Source: Massilimicrobiota sp. An134
Lineage (GTDB): Bacteria > Bacillota_I > Bacilli_A > Erysipelotrichales > Coprobacillaceae
DNA: 64,000 nucleotides
Assembly: GCF_002160815.1 (NCBI RefSeq)
Contig: NZ_NFLH01000008.1
Coordinates: 1 to 64,000 of the forward strand
Reading direction: 5' to 3'
The position numbers and the translations under genes were made by a program. Positions within the stretch are counted from its first letter, which is position 1, and every line of letters starts with the position of its first letter. The notes beneath the pieces were generated by a model. The model saw only the letters and a program-made list of their open reading frames with translations, had not been told where the DNA came from and made no database searches. This document shows, piece by piece, positions 9,815 through 19,421 of this stretch.

Positions 9815-12800
9815 CTATTCTTCGTTACTTTCTTCTTCATCATCAGTGAAGAGTTCATCAATTACAGAATCCAAATCATCAAATGATTCTTCATCTTCAG
9901 AGAAATCACCTTCTACCTCAGCCACTTCTTCTTCAGTGACTTCTGGTTGTTCAGGAGTTGTATCAATTGAAGTTGGGAAACGACGTTCTTCATCTTCAAT
10001 CTTTCTTGCATCTATTTCTTGACCATCTTTATCTAACATACGAATATCTAAAGCTAATGCCTGTAATTCTTTTGTTAAAACTCTAAATGATTCTGGCAAA
10101 CCAGGTTCAGGTAATTTTTGACCTTTTACAATGGCTTCATAAGTTTTGACACGACCAACAACATCGTCAGATTTAACCGTTAAGATTTCTCTTAATGTAT
10201 AAGCTGCACCATATGCTTCAAGTGCCCAAACTTCCATTTCCCCAAATCTCTGTCCACCGTTTTGAGCCTTACCACCTAAAGGCTGTTGTGTAACTAATGA
10301 GTATGGACCTACTGATCTGGCATGTAATTTATCGTCAACCATGTGGGCTAATTTAATCATATACATAACCCCAACTGAAATATTAGAATCAAAATATTCT
10401 CCAGTCATACCAGAAATAACTGGTTGTTTTCCATCAACTGACATTCCAGCTTCTTTCATGATATTCTCAAGATCTTTTGAGTTAATACCATCAAATGCAG
10501 GAGTTGCAAAGTACATTCCTAACTCTCTAGCAGCATATCCTAAATGTAATTCCAATACCTGACCAATGTTCATACGTGATGGTACCCCTAATGGATTTAA
10601 CATGATATCAAGAATTGTACCATCTTCCAAATGTGGCATATCTTCGATAGGTAAGATCTTAGAGATAACCCCTTTGTTACCATGACGTCCGGCCATTTTA
10701 TCTCCTTCAGAAATCTTACGTTTTTGAACGATATACACTTTAACAACTTTATTAACACCTGGTTGTAATTCATCACCATTTTTTCTAGAGAAGATTTTAA
10801 TATCATGAACAATACCAGCACCACCATGAGGAACTCTTAATGAATTATCTTTGACTTCTCTTGATTTTTCACCAAAGATTGCTAGTAATAATTTTTCTTC
10901 AGCAGATAATTCTGCCTGTCCTTTAGGTGTTACTTTACCAACTAAGATATCCCCTTCTTTCACTTCAGCACCAATCATAATGATACCTTCGCTATTCAAG
11001 TTTTTACGGGCATCTTCCCCAACGTTTGGAATATCACGCGTAATTTCTTCAGGACCTAATTTTGTATCACGACATTCAATACTATATTCTTCAATATGAA
11101 TAGATGTATAAACATCTTCTTTCACTAATCTTTCAGACATGATAACAGCATCTTCGTAGTTATAACCATTCCATGTCATAAAACCAACCAATACGTTTTG
11201 TCCAAGGGCTAATTCACCTTGTTCCATAGATGGACCATCAGCTAAAATTTCCCCTTTGACAACTTTATCTCCAGCTTTTACGATTGGTCTATGATTAATG
11301 CAAGTTCCCGCATTGGAAATCGCAAATTTTGTTAAACGATACTTATGTGGACCTGTATCTTCTTCAACAATAATCTTTTTCGCATCAACATATGTGACAA
11401 TACCATCTTTTTTAGCCACAACTGCAGCTCCAGAATCTCTAGCAGCCTGATATTCCATACCAGTTCCTACAAGAGGTGTGTGTGGATTTAATAATGGTAC
11501 GGCCTGACGTTGCATGTTGGCACCCATCAAAGCACGAGTCGCATCGTCATTTTCTAGGAAAGGAATACATGAAGTGGCTACAGAAACGATCTGTTTTGGA
11601 GAAATATCAATAAAATCAATTTCTTCAGGCTTAGCCATAATATTTTCTCCCAAATGACGGGCAATAACTTGTTCATCCAAGATTTTTCCATTTTCATCAT
11701 GTTGAACTTTTGCTTGTGCAATGACATAATTCTTTTCTTCATCGGCTGTTAAATAACGCACATCATTTTCGTCAATCACACTATGATTCACTTTACGATA
11801 TGGTGTTTCAATAAATCCATATTTATTGATTTTTGCATAAGAAGCAAGTGTAGAAATTAACCCGATATTTGGACCTTCAGGTGTTTCAATTGGACAAATA
11901 CGACCATAGTGAGAGGCATGAACGTCACGGACTTCATAACCAGCACGATCTCTTGATAAACCACCTGGTCCTAATGCTGATAAACGACGTTTATTTGTTA
12001 ACTCGGCTAATGGATTAATCTGATCCATAAATTGAGATAACTGAGATGATGAGAAAAATTCTTTCATAGCGGCAGTTAATGGACGAATGTTAGTTAATGA
12101 CTGAGGAGTGACACTATCAATTTCAGATAATGACATTCTTTCTTTAACGACTCTCTCCATTCTTGATAAACCAATTCTAAATTGATTTTGAATTAATTCA
12201 CCAACAGAACGTACACGTCTATTTCCTAAATGATCAATATCATCTAATAAACCAATACGACTCATTAAGTTGACTCTATCGTCACTTGCTAAATCTAATG
12301 AATCATAAATATCAACAAGATTCAACATATATGAATAGGCAGCAATCATATCAGAAATTGTAATATATTTACAATCTAATGATAAATCTGTCCCAACAAC
12401 TCTCATTTTCTTTGATTTTGTTTCATCAACATAGACTTCAAGCACTTGAATACGTCCATGTGATTTTAAGAAATCATTTGTTTTAATGTCCATTGTATGA
12501 GCTCCAGCCTGGAAAACAGGAGCTAAAAGGTCAACTTTATCTTTTGTTAATAAAGTTCCTTCTTTCATGACAACATTTCCATCTATATCTATAACATCCT
12601 GAGCTAAAACACGGTTTGTAATTCTATCTAATAAACTCAATTTTTTGCCAAGTTTAAAACGTCCTGCACGCGCAAGATCATATCTTTTTGCATCAAAAAA
12701 TCTTGTATATAATAAAGTATTAGCACCTTCTAGCGTTGCAGGTTCTCCTGGTCTTAATTTATTGTAAATTTCAATTAAAGCTTCATCAGTATTGTGAGTT

Positions 12801-13495
12801 GTATCTTTGGCTAGAGTATTTCTAATAAACTCATGATCACCTAACACTTCAATAATATCTTCATCACTGCTTAAACCTAAAGCACGTAATAAAATTGTAC
12901 CAGGAATTTTACGTGTACGGTCAATACGTACATTTAAAATATCTTTTGCATCATTTTCAAATTCAAGCCATGTTCCTCTTGAAGGAATCATGCTTCCTGT
13001 AAAGACTGTCTTACCACTTTTATCCATGGCATCAGCAAAATATGCACCTGGTGAACGCACTAATTGTGAAACAATAACACGTTCAGCACCATTAATGATA
13101 AAAGTACCAGCATCAGTCATTAATGGAAAATCTCCCATAAAGACTTCGTTTTCTTTAATTTCGCCAGTTCCATTATTCACTAAACGTAAAGTAGCACGAA
13201 TAGGAGCAGAATAATTTGCATCTCTATCTTTAGCTTCATCTACTGAATATTTTGGCTCATCAAAACGGCAATCAACAAACTCTAAAGTTAAAGTTTCATT
13301 AAAATTGCTAATAGGATAAACATCGTTAAAAACTTCTTTGATACCTTCGTTCTTAAACCATTCATAAGAATTTGTTTGGATTTCTACTAAATTTGGTAAT
13401 TCTAAAGACCCACTAATTCTTGAATAATTACGACGATTAATACGACTTTTTGCCTGAGTTACATTTTTTTCCAAGCCCGCTTCACTCCTTATCAA
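9815..13495 (-). CDS. rpoB: DNA-directed RNA polymerase beta subunit
   Basis: The RNA polymerase subunit that forms the rifampicin pocket, about 1226 residues. The rifampicin region at 11975-12060 is intact but has Asn (codon 11993-11995) where E. coli has His526, and Ile where E. coli has Asn518; Asp516, Gln513 and Ser531 equivalents are unchanged. The C-terminus has an acidic tail. No ATG starts this frame near its N-terminus: TTG at 13495 and TTG at 13474 both have AAGGAG about ten bases upstream, so the first seven residues are uncertain. Followed directly by rpoC. Confidence 0.98.
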   Translation of the reverse strand: MIRSEAGLEKNVTQAKSRINRRNYSRISGSLELPNLVEIQTNSYEWFKNEGIKEVFNDVYPISNFNETLTLEFVDCRFDEPKYSVDEAKDRDANYSAPIRATLRLVNNGTGEIKENEVFMGDFPLMTDAGTFIINGAERVIVSQLVRSPGAYFADAMDKSGKTVFTGSMIPSRGTWLEFENDAKDILNVRIDRTRKIPGTILLRALGLSSDEDIIEVLGDHEFIRNTLAKDTTHNTDEALIEIYNKLRPGEPATLEGANTLLYTRFFDAKRYDLARAGRFKLGKKLSLLDRITNRVLAQDVIDIDGNVVMKEGTLLTKDKVDLLAPVFQAGAHTMDIKTNDFLKSHGRIQVLEVYVDETKSKKMRVVGTDLSLDCKYITISDMIAAYSYMLNLVDIYDSLDLASDDRVNLMSRIGLLDDIDHLGNRRVRSVGELIQNQFRIGLSRMERVVKERMSLSEIDSVTPQSLTNIRPLTAAMKEFFSSSQLSQFMDQINPLAELTNKRRLSALGPGGLSRDRAGYEVRDVHASHYGRICPIETPEGPNIGLISTLASYAKINKYGFIETPYRKVNHSVIDENDVRYLTADEEKNYVIAQAKVQHDENGKILDEQVIARHLGENIMAKPEEIDFIDISPKQIVSVATSCIPFLENDDATRALMGANMQRQAVPLLNPHTPLVGTGMEYQAARDSGAAVVAKKDGIVTYVDAKKIIVEEDTGPHKYRLTKFAISNAGTCINHRPIVKAGDKVVKGEILADGPSMEQGELALGQNVLVGFMTWNGYNYEDAVIMSERLVKEDVYTSIHIEEYSIECRDTKLGPEEITRDIPNVGEDARKNLNSEGIIMIGAEVKEGDILVGKVTPKGQAELSAEEKLLLAIFGEKSREVKDNSLRVPHGGAGIVHDIKIFSRKNGDELQPGVNKVVKVYIVQKRKISEGDKMAGRHGNKGVISKILPIEDMPHLEDGTILDIMLNPLGVPSRMNIGQVLELHLGYAARELGMYFATPAFDGINSKDLENIMKEAGMSVDGKQPVISGMTGEYFDSNISVGVMYMIKLAHMVDDKLHARSVGPYSLVTQQPLGGKAQNGGQRFGEMEVWALEAYGAAYTLREILTVKSDDVVGRVKTYEAIVKGQKLPEPGLPESFRVLTKELQALALDIRMLDKDGQEIDARKIEDEERRFPTSIDTTPEQPEVTEEEVAEVEGDFSEDEESFDDLDSVIDELFTDDEEESNEE

Positions 13496-13560
13496 TTATC
13501 TCTATCTCCTTATTTAAAGCACGCAAAAAACACTGCTTTTTATATATGAGTAGGCATTTT

Positions 13561-13592
13561 ATTATACTAGCATAGAGGCCAGTTGAAGTCAA
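13561..13592 (-). promoter_or_regulatory. Probable rpoBC promoter
   Basis: Minus-strand TTGACT (13587-13592) lies 17 bases before TAGTAT, which overlaps a perfect TATAAT (13561-13566) at 20 bases. One of the two hexamers serves as -10. The roughly 50-base leader is A/T rich. Confidence 0.55.
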
Positions 13593-13641
13593 TACCAAAT
13601 CATAAATTTCAAAATAACTTTTGAAACAGTAAAAAACAGTG

Positions 13642-14235
13642 TTATTTTACAGATTTTAAAATAAAATATCCTTTATCACGTTTTATAATTTCACAATTCC
13701 CAAAAACATCTTCCATTTTTTTCTTAGCTGAAGGAGCGCCTTGTTTTTTTTGAATAACAATAAATAATTCTCCTTGATTATTTAAATGATCATAGGCTTT
13801 TTCTAATATTTCAAAAACAATCTTTTTCCCTGCACGAATAGGCGGATTAGAAACAATAATATCAAATGTATCTTTTACATTTTCATAAACCGAGCTTTTA
13901 TAAGCAATAATATCATTTTCCTGATTATATTCAATAGACTCATTAGCCAATGCAATAGCACGTTCATTCACATCAACCATTTCAACATGTAACCATGGAT
14001 AGACTTTCTTTAAAGAAATACCTAAAGTCCCATAACCACAACCAACATCTAATAATGTTTTTTGATGAGATTGTATATTCATGCTTTCCAATAAAACACG
14101 CGAACCATAATCAATACGTTCTTTTGAAAAAACGCCACTATCACTTATAAAAACCAGATGATGTCCTCTATATTGAAAAGAAATTTGTGTTTTTTGAGAT
14201 TTTAAATCAATATTATTTGTATAATAATGTGTCAT
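13642..14235 (-). CDS. RsmC-like SAM-dependent methyltransferase (YbxB family)
   Basis: A 197-residue class I methyltransferase. The SAM-binding motif D-V-G-C-G-Y-G is at residues 63-69, the acidic D-V-N-E motif follows, and the catalytic N-P-P-I motif near residue 130 is that of enzymes methylating exocyclic amino groups of guanine or adenine in RNA. Relatives sit in the same place, between rplL and rpoB, in Bacillus (YbxB). RNA methylation is therefore likely, but the target base is unknown. It follows the rplL terminator and has its own AGGAG ribosome site. Confidence 0.85.
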   Translation of the reverse strand: MTHYYTNNIDLKSQKTQISFQYRGHHLVFISDSGVFSKERIDYGSRVLLESMNIQSHQKTLLDVGCGYGTLGISLKKVYPWLHVEMVDVNERAIALANESIEYNQENDIIAYKSSVYENVKDTFDIIVSNPPIRAGKKIVFEILEKAYDHLNNQGELFIVIQKKQGAPSAKKKMEDVFGNCEIIKRDKGYFILKSVK

Positions 14236-14252
14236 CTTCTATTCTCCTAAGA

Positions 14253-14280
14253 TAAAAAGCCCTTTGACAAGGGCTTTTTT
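14253..14280 (-). terminator. Terminator after rplJ-rplL
   Basis: AAAAAAGCCCTTGTC pairs with CAAAGGGCTTTTT and runs into T residues on the minus strand, 12 bases after the rplL stop. It insulates or attenuates transcription into the methyltransferase and rpoBC. Confidence 0.9.
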
Positions 14281-14291
14281 ATTCCAAGAAA

Positions 14292-14663
14292 TTATTTAAC
14301 TTCTACAGTTGCACCAGCAGCTTCTAATTGTTCTTTAATCTTAGCTCCTTCTTCTGCAGGAATATCTTTCTTAATTTCAGCTGGAACTTTGTCTACTAAT
14401 CCTTTAGCATCAACTAATCCTAAACCAGTGATTTCTCTTACTGCTTTGATAACAGCAACTTTAGTAGCACCAACATCAGTTAATGTTACAGTTACGTTAG
14501 CAGGTGCAGCATCTGCAGCAGCTTCTCCACCAGCAACAACAGCTACAGGAGCAGCAGCAGTTACATCAAATTTTTCTTCGATTGCTTTTACTAAATCATT
14601 TAATTCTAAAATTGTAGCTTCTTCTAAATAAGCTAAGATATCTTCATGTGTTAATTTTGCCAT
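14292..14663 (-). CDS. rplL: Large ribosomal subunit protein L7/L12
   Basis: The stalk protein that recruits translation GTPases, 123 residues. The N-terminal dimerisation helix is followed by an alanine-rich hinge at about residues 38-55 and the compact C-terminal domain with [11 protein letters not shown]-x-x-A-K. Normal length. It is 25 bases after rplJ with AGGAGGAAAA before the ATG, consistent with multi-copy expression. Confidence 0.99.
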   Translation of the reverse strand: MAKLTHEDILAYLEEATILELNDLVKAIEEKFDVTAAAPVAVVAGGEAAADAAPANVTVTLTDVGATKVAVIKAVREITGLGLVDAKGLVDKVPAEIKKDIPAEEGAKIKEQLEAAGATVEVK

Positions 14664-14688
14664 TTTATTTTCCTCCGTTCATTTTTAA

Positions 14689-15210
14689 CTATTCAGCAGC
14701 AGCTTCTTCAGCTGCATCTCCACCTTTTGCATCAGCAACAGCTTGAATAACTCTTGCCACTTTTGCAACAGGTTCTTTCATACATGCAAGTAACATTGAG
14801 TACATACCTTCACGATTAGGTAATTTTGCCACTGCCATAACTTCTTCTTTTGGTAAGAATTTACCTTCGATATAAGCAGCTTTAATTTGTAATGCTTCAT
14901 GGTCTTTTGCAAAATCAGCTAAGATTCTTGCAGGAGCCACTGCATCATCTTTACCAAACGCTAAAGCATTTGGACCAACAAGGTATTCTTCTAATTCGTT
15001 CATACCTTCTTGTTCAACAGCTCTTTGAACTAATGTGTTTTTATAAACTTTAAATCCCACATTTTCAGCTCTTAAAGCTCTACGTAATTCAGTAACTTCA
15101 GCCACTGTTAATCCACGATATTCTACAACAACTGTTGATTGTGAAGCTTTTAATTGTTCACTAATTTCAGCAACAACCTGTTGTTTCGCTTCTAAGATTT
15201 CTTTTGACAT
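14689..15210 (-). CDS. rplJ: Large ribosomal subunit protein L10
   Basis: The stalk base protein that anchors L7/L12 dimers to 23S rRNA, 173 residues from the ATG at 15210, which has AGGAGGTGT upstream. A longer frame to 15276 runs through the leader RNA and is not real. The C-terminus is the usual alanine/glutamate-rich helix that binds L12. It is preceded by an L10 leader with an attenuator, the standard site of autogenous control by the L10-L12 complex. Confidence 0.98.
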   Translation of the reverse strand: MSKEILEAKQQVVAEISEQLKASQSTVVVEYRGLTVAEVTELRRALRAENVGFKVYKNTLVQRAVEQEGMNELEEYLVGPNALAFGKDDAVAPARILADFAKDHEALQIKAAYIEGKFLPKEEVMAVAKLPNREGMYSMLLACMKEPVAKVARVIQAVADAKGGDAAEEAAAE

Positions 15211-15219
15211 TGTTACACC

Positions 15220-15360
15220 TCCTATTGATTTTATATATGCAACAATATATCCGTGAAAAACTCCCTCAGTAAACACGAGGGAGTTGTCAATTCTTTGACA
15301 ATATCACCTCGGCAACTTCATTAAGGTTTCCCCGTTGCTGTCTACGGTATATTGATTGCG
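15220..15360 (-). promoter_or_regulatory. L10 ribosomal protein leader with attenuator
   Basis: Between rplA and rplJ the minus strand reads ACAGCAACGGGG, TGCCGAGGTG and then an 8-bp GC-rich hairpin (ACTCCCTC / GAGGGAGT) followed by TTTTTC at about 15253-15285. This is the layout of the Firmicutes L10 leader: a binding region for L10-L12 followed by a terminator controlling rplJ-rplL. Confidence 0.8.
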
Positions 15361-15380
15361 TCTTTTTGTTATGATTTCAA

Positions 15381-16064
15381 TTACATTGAAGCAACTTTTA
15401 CTGAAGGACCCATAGTTGAAGAAACAACGATGTTCTTCATATAAGTTCCTTTTGCAGAAGATGGTTTAACTCTTAATAATAAGTCGTAAACTGTTTTAAA
15501 GTTTTCTGCAAGTTTTTCATCATCGAAAGATACTCTTCCGATTGGCATATGAACATTACCATCTTTATCAGTACGGTAAGTCACTTTACCAGCTTTTGTT
15601 TCTTGAACAGCTTTTGCTACATCCATAGTGACTGTTCCAGTTTTAGGGTTAGGCATTAATCCTTTAGGCCCTAAAATACGTCCTAATTTTCCTAATTCAG
15701 CCATCATATCAGGTGTTGCAATCATAACTTCGAAATCAAGCCATCCTTTTTGGATATCTTCAAGAATTTCTTTTCCACCTACAACATCTGCTCCAGCAGC
15801 TTTAGCTTCTTCAACTTTAGCTCCTTGAGTGACAACTAAAACTTTTTTAGTTTTTCCAGTTCCGTGTGGTAATACAACTGCACCACGTAATTGTTGATCA
15901 GCATGTCTTGTATCTAATCCTAATTTAAATACAACATCCACACTTGCATCAAAATTAACTTTACTTGTTTTCTTTACTAAAGCAACTGCTTCATCAATTG
16001 GGTAAGCTTTACCTTTTTCAATAAGAGCAGCGGCTTCTTGATATTTTTTACTTCTTTTAGCCAT
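15381..16064 (-). CDS. rplA: Large ribosomal subunit protein L1
   Basis: The mobile L1-stalk protein of the 50S subunit, 227 residues, normal length. The N-terminal M-A-K-R-S-K-K-Y and the conserved [14 protein letters not shown] block identify it. L1 is also the usual translational repressor of the rplK-rplA message, and a conserved leader lies upstream of rplK. It follows rplK by 23 bases with GGAG before the ATG. Confidence 0.98.
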   Translation of the reverse strand: MAKRSKKYQEAAALIEKGKAYPIDEAVALVKKTSKVNFDASVDVVFKLGLDTRHADQQLRGAVVLPHGTGKTKKVLVVTQGAKVEEAKAAGADVVGGKEILEDIQKGWLDFEVMIATPDMMAELGKLGRILGPKGLMPNPKTGTVTMDVAKAVQETKAGKVTYRTDKDGNVHMPIGRVSFDDEKLAENFKTVYDLLLRVKPSSAKGTYMKNIVVSSTMGPSVKVASM

Positions 16065-16087
16065 TTTCTTATCTCCTCTTCATTAAA

Positions 16088-16507
16088 TTAAGCATCTAAG
16101 CCTTCAACTTTTACACCCATATTACGAGCAGTACCAGCTACGATTTTCATAGCTCCTTCTAAATCGTTAGCATTTAAATCAGGCATTTTGTATTCAGCGA
16201 TTTCTTTTAATTTTTCAGCTGATAAAGTTGCAACTGTTTGTTTAGAATCAGAAGCAGCTTTCTTAATTCCACATGCCTTTTTGATCATTTCTGCAGTTGG
16301 AGCAGTTTTTAATACGAAATCAAAACTTTTATCTTCATAGATTGTCAAAACAACTGGTACAGTTTCTCCCATACGATCTTTAGTTTGATCGTTGAAAGCA
16401 GTACAGAATTTTGGCATCTGAATTCCAGCACCTGCTAAAGCTGGCCCTGGTTTTGCTCCCCCAGCAGGGAATTGAATTTTCATAACTCTTGTGACTTTTT
16501 TACTCAC
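16088..16507 (-). CDS. rplK: Large ribosomal subunit protein L11
   Basis: The protein of the GTPase-associated centre that binds 23S rRNA, 139 residues. It has the proline-rich N-terminal domain (P-A-G-G-A-K-P-G-P-A) and the RNA-binding C-terminal domain ending with N-M-G-V-K-V. I place the start at the GTG at 16507, eight bases after GGAGG; the upstream GTG at 16516 overlaps the ribosome site itself. First gene of rplK-rplA. Confidence 0.96.
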   Translation of the reverse strand: MSKKVTRVMKIQFPAGGAKPGPALAGAGIQMPKFCTAFNDQTKDRMGETVPVVLTIYEDKSFDFVLKTAPTAEMIKKACGIKKAASDSKQTVATLSAEKLKEIAEYKMPDLNANDLEGAMKIVAGTARNMGVKVEGLDA

Positions 16508-16590
16508 GCGACACACCTCCTATAAAAATTTGTCCGTGCTGTGGTACAGGACAGTCAATCCTCCCACGCATAGTAACACATATTGCGTCG
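16508..16590 (-). promoter_or_regulatory. rplK leader, candidate L1-binding site
   Basis: The untranslated leader carries GTGGGAGG and ACCACAGCACGGAC on the minus strand, a pair of blocks I recognise as conserved upstream of rplK in Firmicutes; GTGG can pair with CCAC. Autoregulation by L1 at this leader is known in other bacteria. Assignment here is by resemblance only. Confidence 0.5.
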
Positions 16591-16597
16591 TTTAATT

Positions 16598-16625
16598 ATT
16601 ATACATAATCTATTAAGGAATGCAA
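16598..16625 (-). promoter_or_regulatory. Promoter of rplK-rplA
   Basis: Minus-strand -35 TTGCAT (16620-16625), 16-base spacer, -10 TATAAT (16598-16603), just downstream of the nusG terminator. Confidence 0.7.
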
Positions 16626-16660
16626 TAGTTTTTTATTGAATAAATCAACTTTTTTATCAA

Positions 16661-16685
16661 AAAAAGACCATATTTCAGGTCTTTT
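16661..16685 (-). terminator. Terminator after nusG
   Basis: AAAGACC / GGTCTTT hairpin followed by a run of T on the minus strand, immediately after the nusG stop. Confidence 0.8.
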
Positions 16686-16687
16686 CA

Positions 16688-17245
16688 TTATAATTCAACT
16701 TTTTCTAACTGAACAAGCCCAATTTCCATTAAATTTTGATTACCTAAGAAATCAATCAAAACAGAAGCTTCTTCTTTTTCATGATCAATAGATTCCACTT
16801 TTCCCTGTTTTCCAGCAAATGGACCAGAAACAACACGAACTTCATCACCAACACCAAAATCAACTTCAACTTGAGATGTTTTGATACCCATACTTTTTAA
16901 AATAGGATCAATTTCTTCCTTAGGTAATGGGAATGGTTTCGCTCCACCACCAGAAGATCCAATGAACCCAGTTACTCCTGATGTATTACGAACAATATAC
17001 CATGCTTCATCTGTCATGATCATTTCTACCAGTACATAACCAGGAAACATATTTTTCGTTTTATTAATTTTTTTACCATCTTTAATTTCAGTTTCTACGT
17101 GTTCAGGAATCACAATATTAAATAGACAGTCCTGTAATCCCATTGATTCAACACGTTTTTCTAAATTTTCTTTAACTTTATTTTCATGACCTGAATATGT
17201 ATTCACAACATACCAGCGTCTTCCTTCATCATTCATTCCAGACAT
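16688..17245 (-). CDS. nusG: Transcription termination/antitermination factor NusG
   Basis: A 185-residue NusG that bridges RNA polymerase and the ribosome or Rho. The NGN domain starts with W-Y-V-V-N-T-Y-S-G-H-E and contains M-F-P-G-Y-V-L-V, followed by a C-terminal KOW domain (V-R-V-V-S-G-P-F-A-G-K-Q-G). The ATG is one base after the secE stop, so translation is probably coupled. Confidence 0.98.
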   Translation of the reverse strand: MSGMNDEGRRWYVVNTYSGHENKVKENLEKRVESMGLQDCLFNIVIPEHVETEIKDGKKINKTKNMFPGYVLVEMIMTDEAWYIVRNTSGVTGFIGSSGGGAKPFPLPKEEIDPILKSMGIKTSQVEVDFGVGDEVRVVSGPFAGKQGKVESIDHEKEEASVLIDFLGNQNLMEIGLVQLEKVEL

Positions 17246-17246
17246 C

Positions 17247-17435
17247 TTAATTCAACCCCAATGCTTTTAAAATTAATGCAATAACTGCATCGCTACCATA
17301 AAAGTAAATTCCAAACAAAAAGCAAAAAACCAAAACAACAACTGAATTATAAGCCAATTCTTTTTTTGTTAACCAATGAATATTCTTGATTTCAGCACGA
17401 ATACCCTTTAGTGTACACCATTCTTTGATTTTCAT
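17247..17435 (-). CDS. secE: Preprotein translocase subunit SecE
   Basis: A 62-residue single-span SecE of the SecYEG channel. An amphipathic N-terminal helix (E-I-K-N-I-H-W-L-T-K-K-E) precedes one hydrophobic segment at about residues 31-58. Short form typical of Gram positives. It sits between rpmG and nusG, the universal arrangement, with AGGAGG upstream of the ATG. Confidence 0.95.
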   Translation of the reverse strand: MKIKEWCTLKGIRAEIKNIHWLTKKELAYNSVVVLVFCFLFGIYFYGSDAVIALILKALGLN

Positions 17436-17444
17436 GTCTACCTC

Positions 17445-17594
17445 CTATTTTGTTTCTTTATGGATTGTATGTTTTCCACATTTTTTACAATATTTTCTTA
17501 ACTCAAGTCTTTCTACATTTAATCTTTTATTTTTAGTGACTGAATAATTACGTGATAAACACTCACTACAAACCAAGATTACTTTTTGTTTCAT
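17445..17594 (-). CDS. rpmG: Large ribosomal subunit protein L33, zinc-binding type
   Basis: A 49-residue L33 with two C-x-x-C pairs (C-S-E-C and C-K-K-C) forming a zinc ribbon, thus the zinc-dependent version. The start is the ATG at 17594, eight bases after AAGGAG; upstream in-frame ATGs overlap the ribosome site. Position between sigH and secE matches other Firmicutes. Confidence 0.95.
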   Translation of the reverse strand: MKQKVILVCSECLSRNYSVTKNKRLNVERLELRKYCKKCGKHTIHKETK

Positions 17595-17632
17595 GTTCAT
17601 CACTCCTTTACCGTTAATATAATTTAACATAT

Positions 17633-18247
17633 TTATTTTAGCTCGTCAATGGCAACTATTTTCTTTGAATAGCGATAAACCGCATTATAGACACTTTTTA
17701 CTGAAATATGAAGCTTTTTTGCAATTTCTACTTCGTCATAACCAGCCTTTTTGTAATTCATAACCATCTTTTCACGTTGCGATGTTTTGGCATCAATCTG
17801 TAAAGCATAGTAAGTGGCTGTTTCTTTAACAATCAGATGAACTTCAGGCTGATAGCGCTCATGAATATCAGCGACCAGATCTATATAGCGTGTATCTTCA
17901 TCTTCACTCGTATAACTATCCAAGGAAAGAATTGTCATTCCTGCACGATAACAAACATCCTTATTCACACGCATTAAACTTAAAATGCGTTTGGTAATAG
18001 CAATCTTCATAAATGTCGATAAGCTTGCTTTTTGGTCATCACGATAACTATCCAGAATATCATGAAAACCCATCATAGCCATTTGAATAAAATCTTCATA
18101 TTCATAACCATTTATAAAATATTTTGTAAAAGCTAATACCCATTTTGAAACTCTGCGATAATAGCGTTTATAAAGTATATCTTGAGCTTCCTCACTGCCA
18201 CATCGCATTAAATAAACCAATTCATCATCATAATTGTAGCCTTGCAT
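17633..18247 (-). CDS. sigH: Sigma-70 family sigma factor, SigH-like
   Basis: A 204-residue alternative sigma factor. Region 2 is recognisable around [12 protein letters not shown] and the promoter-melting helix that follows; region 4 holds the helix-turn-helix [16 protein letters not shown]. The gene sits between rlmB and rpmG-secE-nusG exactly where Bacillus sigH lies, which supports the name; sigma-H drives early sporulation genes in spore formers. Sequence divergence from the Bacillus protein is large, so regulon conservation is inference. An AGGAGG site precedes the ATG. Confidence 0.85.
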   Translation of the reverse strand: MQGYNYDDELVYLMRCGSEEAQDILYKRYYRRVSKWVLAFTKYFINGYEYEDFIQMAMMGFHDILDSYRDDQKASLSTFMKIAITKRILSLMRVNKDVCYRAGMTILSLDSYTSEDEDTRYIDLVADIHERYQPEVHLIVKETATYYALQIDAKTSQREKMVMNYKKAGYDEVEIAKKLHISVKSVYNAVYRYSKKIVAIDELK

Positions 18248-18259
18248 GCTACCTCCTTT

Positions 18260-18991
18260 CTACTTTAAAGGATGACGTGAATTGTAAATCTGATAAAGTA
18301 TAATCGCTGAAGCAACAGAAGCATTTAAAGACGTAACATGTCCCGTCATAGGTAAAACAACATTCATATCACAATGCTTTTTAACCAGACGTGATATACC
18401 AAACCCCTCTGAGCCAATCACAACGACAAGAGGCATATTGTAATCAATGGCACGATAGTCCTGTGATTCATCTAAGTCACAACCAACGACCCAAAAACCT
18501 TTTTCCTTTAAATCGTCTAAAGTTCTTGATAAATTCGTCACTTGTGCAACTTTCACATAATCAATGGCTCCAGTAGATACTTTAGCTACGGTTGCAGATA
18601 ATCCTACACTCCTATTTTTACCAATAATAACACCATCGACTTCAATAGCATCACAAGTTCTTAAAATAGCTCCTAGATTATGTGGATCTTCCAAACCATC
18701 AAGCATCAGCAACAATGGTTGTTTCCCTTGTGGAATAGCATTGAAAATTTCTTCAAGCGTATAATAACGATAATCTTGTACTGCTGCCACAATACCTTGA
18801 TGAACAACAGATCCAACAAGTTGATTTAACTCATCTTTATGACGCACCATATGCACCTTCACATGTTTAGCTTTTGCAAGGGAAAGAACTTTATCATCTT
18901 TTGCATTTTTCATCAAATAAACCTCATAAACTGGTTTATTTCCCTTTAAAGATTCTATAACTGTGTTTTTTCCATAAATATATTGTGTCAT
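18260..18991 (-). CDS. rlmB: 23S rRNA (guanosine-2'-O)-methyltransferase RlmB (SpoU family)
   Basis: A 243-residue SpoU-family enzyme. The N-terminal substrate-binding domain (I-Y-G-K-N-T-V-I-E-S-L) is followed by the knotted SAM-binding domain with motif 1 L-E-D-P-H-N-L-G-A-I-L-R-T-C, motif 2 I-G-S-E-G-F-G-I and motif 3 L-N-A-S-V-A. Methylates 23S rRNA near G2251 (E. coli numbering) in characterised members. The ATG at 18991 has GGAG eight bases upstream; a GTG at 19000 would overlap that site. The yacP (rae1) gene that normally follows in Bacillus is missing. Confidence 0.93.
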   Translation of the reverse strand: MTQYIYGKNTVIESLKGNKPVYEVYLMKNAKDDKVLSLAKAKHVKVHMVRHKDELNQLVGSVVHQGIVAAVQDYRYYTLEEIFNAIPQGKQPLLLMLDGLEDPHNLGAILRTCDAIEVDGVIIGKNRSVGLSATVAKVSTGAIDYVKVAQVTNLSRTLDDLKEKGFWVVGCDLDESQDYRAIDYNMPLVVVIGSEGFGISRLVKKHCDMNVVLPMTGHVTSLNASVASAIILYQIYNSRHPLK

Positions 18992-19010
18992 ATTTTTCAC
19001 TCCATGCGTC

Positions 19011-19421
19011 TCAAATTTTTCTCATGTTTTTCTCATTTTCACAAACAAATAATTTAAATAACTCAAAAATTTCTGTTATTCTCTCTTGCTTTTTTAATAA
19101 ATACAAATGTCCTATTAACGCTTCAAAACCTGTCGACTGATTATAGATAAATACTGATGTATTTTTCGGTACATGTCGACTCTTTGCATTTCTCCCTCTT
19201 TTATAAATACTTATTTCTTCTTCACTTAACCATTGTTTCAAAATAGCTTCCTGCATAAATGCCGCCTGAGCTTTGGCACTGACAAATGACTTAGAGGCCT
19301 GCTGTAATAAATCTGGCTTCATGATGCCTTTTTCAACCAATAGATATTCTCTCACATAAACCTCAAAAACACTATCACCTAAATACGCTAAAGCTAATAC
19401 ATTTATTAATTCTGGTTTCAT
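19011..19421 (-). CDS. mrnC: Mini-ribonuclease III
   Basis: A 136-residue RNase III-like protein lacking the double-stranded RNA-binding domain. The catalytic signature A-Y-L-G-D-S-V-F-E is at residues 12-20, with Asp16 and Glu20 expected to bind metal. Mini-III matures the ends of 23S rRNA in Bacillus. Its ATG shares the A of the cysS TAA stop, so translation is coupled, and this cysS-mrnC-rlmB order is conserved in Firmicutes. Confidence 0.93.
   Translation of the reverse strand: MKPELINVLALAYLGDSVFEVYVREYLLVEKGIMKPDLLQQASKSFVSAKAQAAFMQEAILKQWLSEEEISIYKRGRNAKSRHVPKNTSVFIYNQSTGFEALIGHLYLLKKQERITEIFELFKLFVCENEKNMRKI

Noticed and set aside
13501-13545. Terminator in the rpoB leader
   Set aside because: AAAGCA / TGCTTT arms exist, but on the minus strand no T tract follows, so it is unlikely to terminate.
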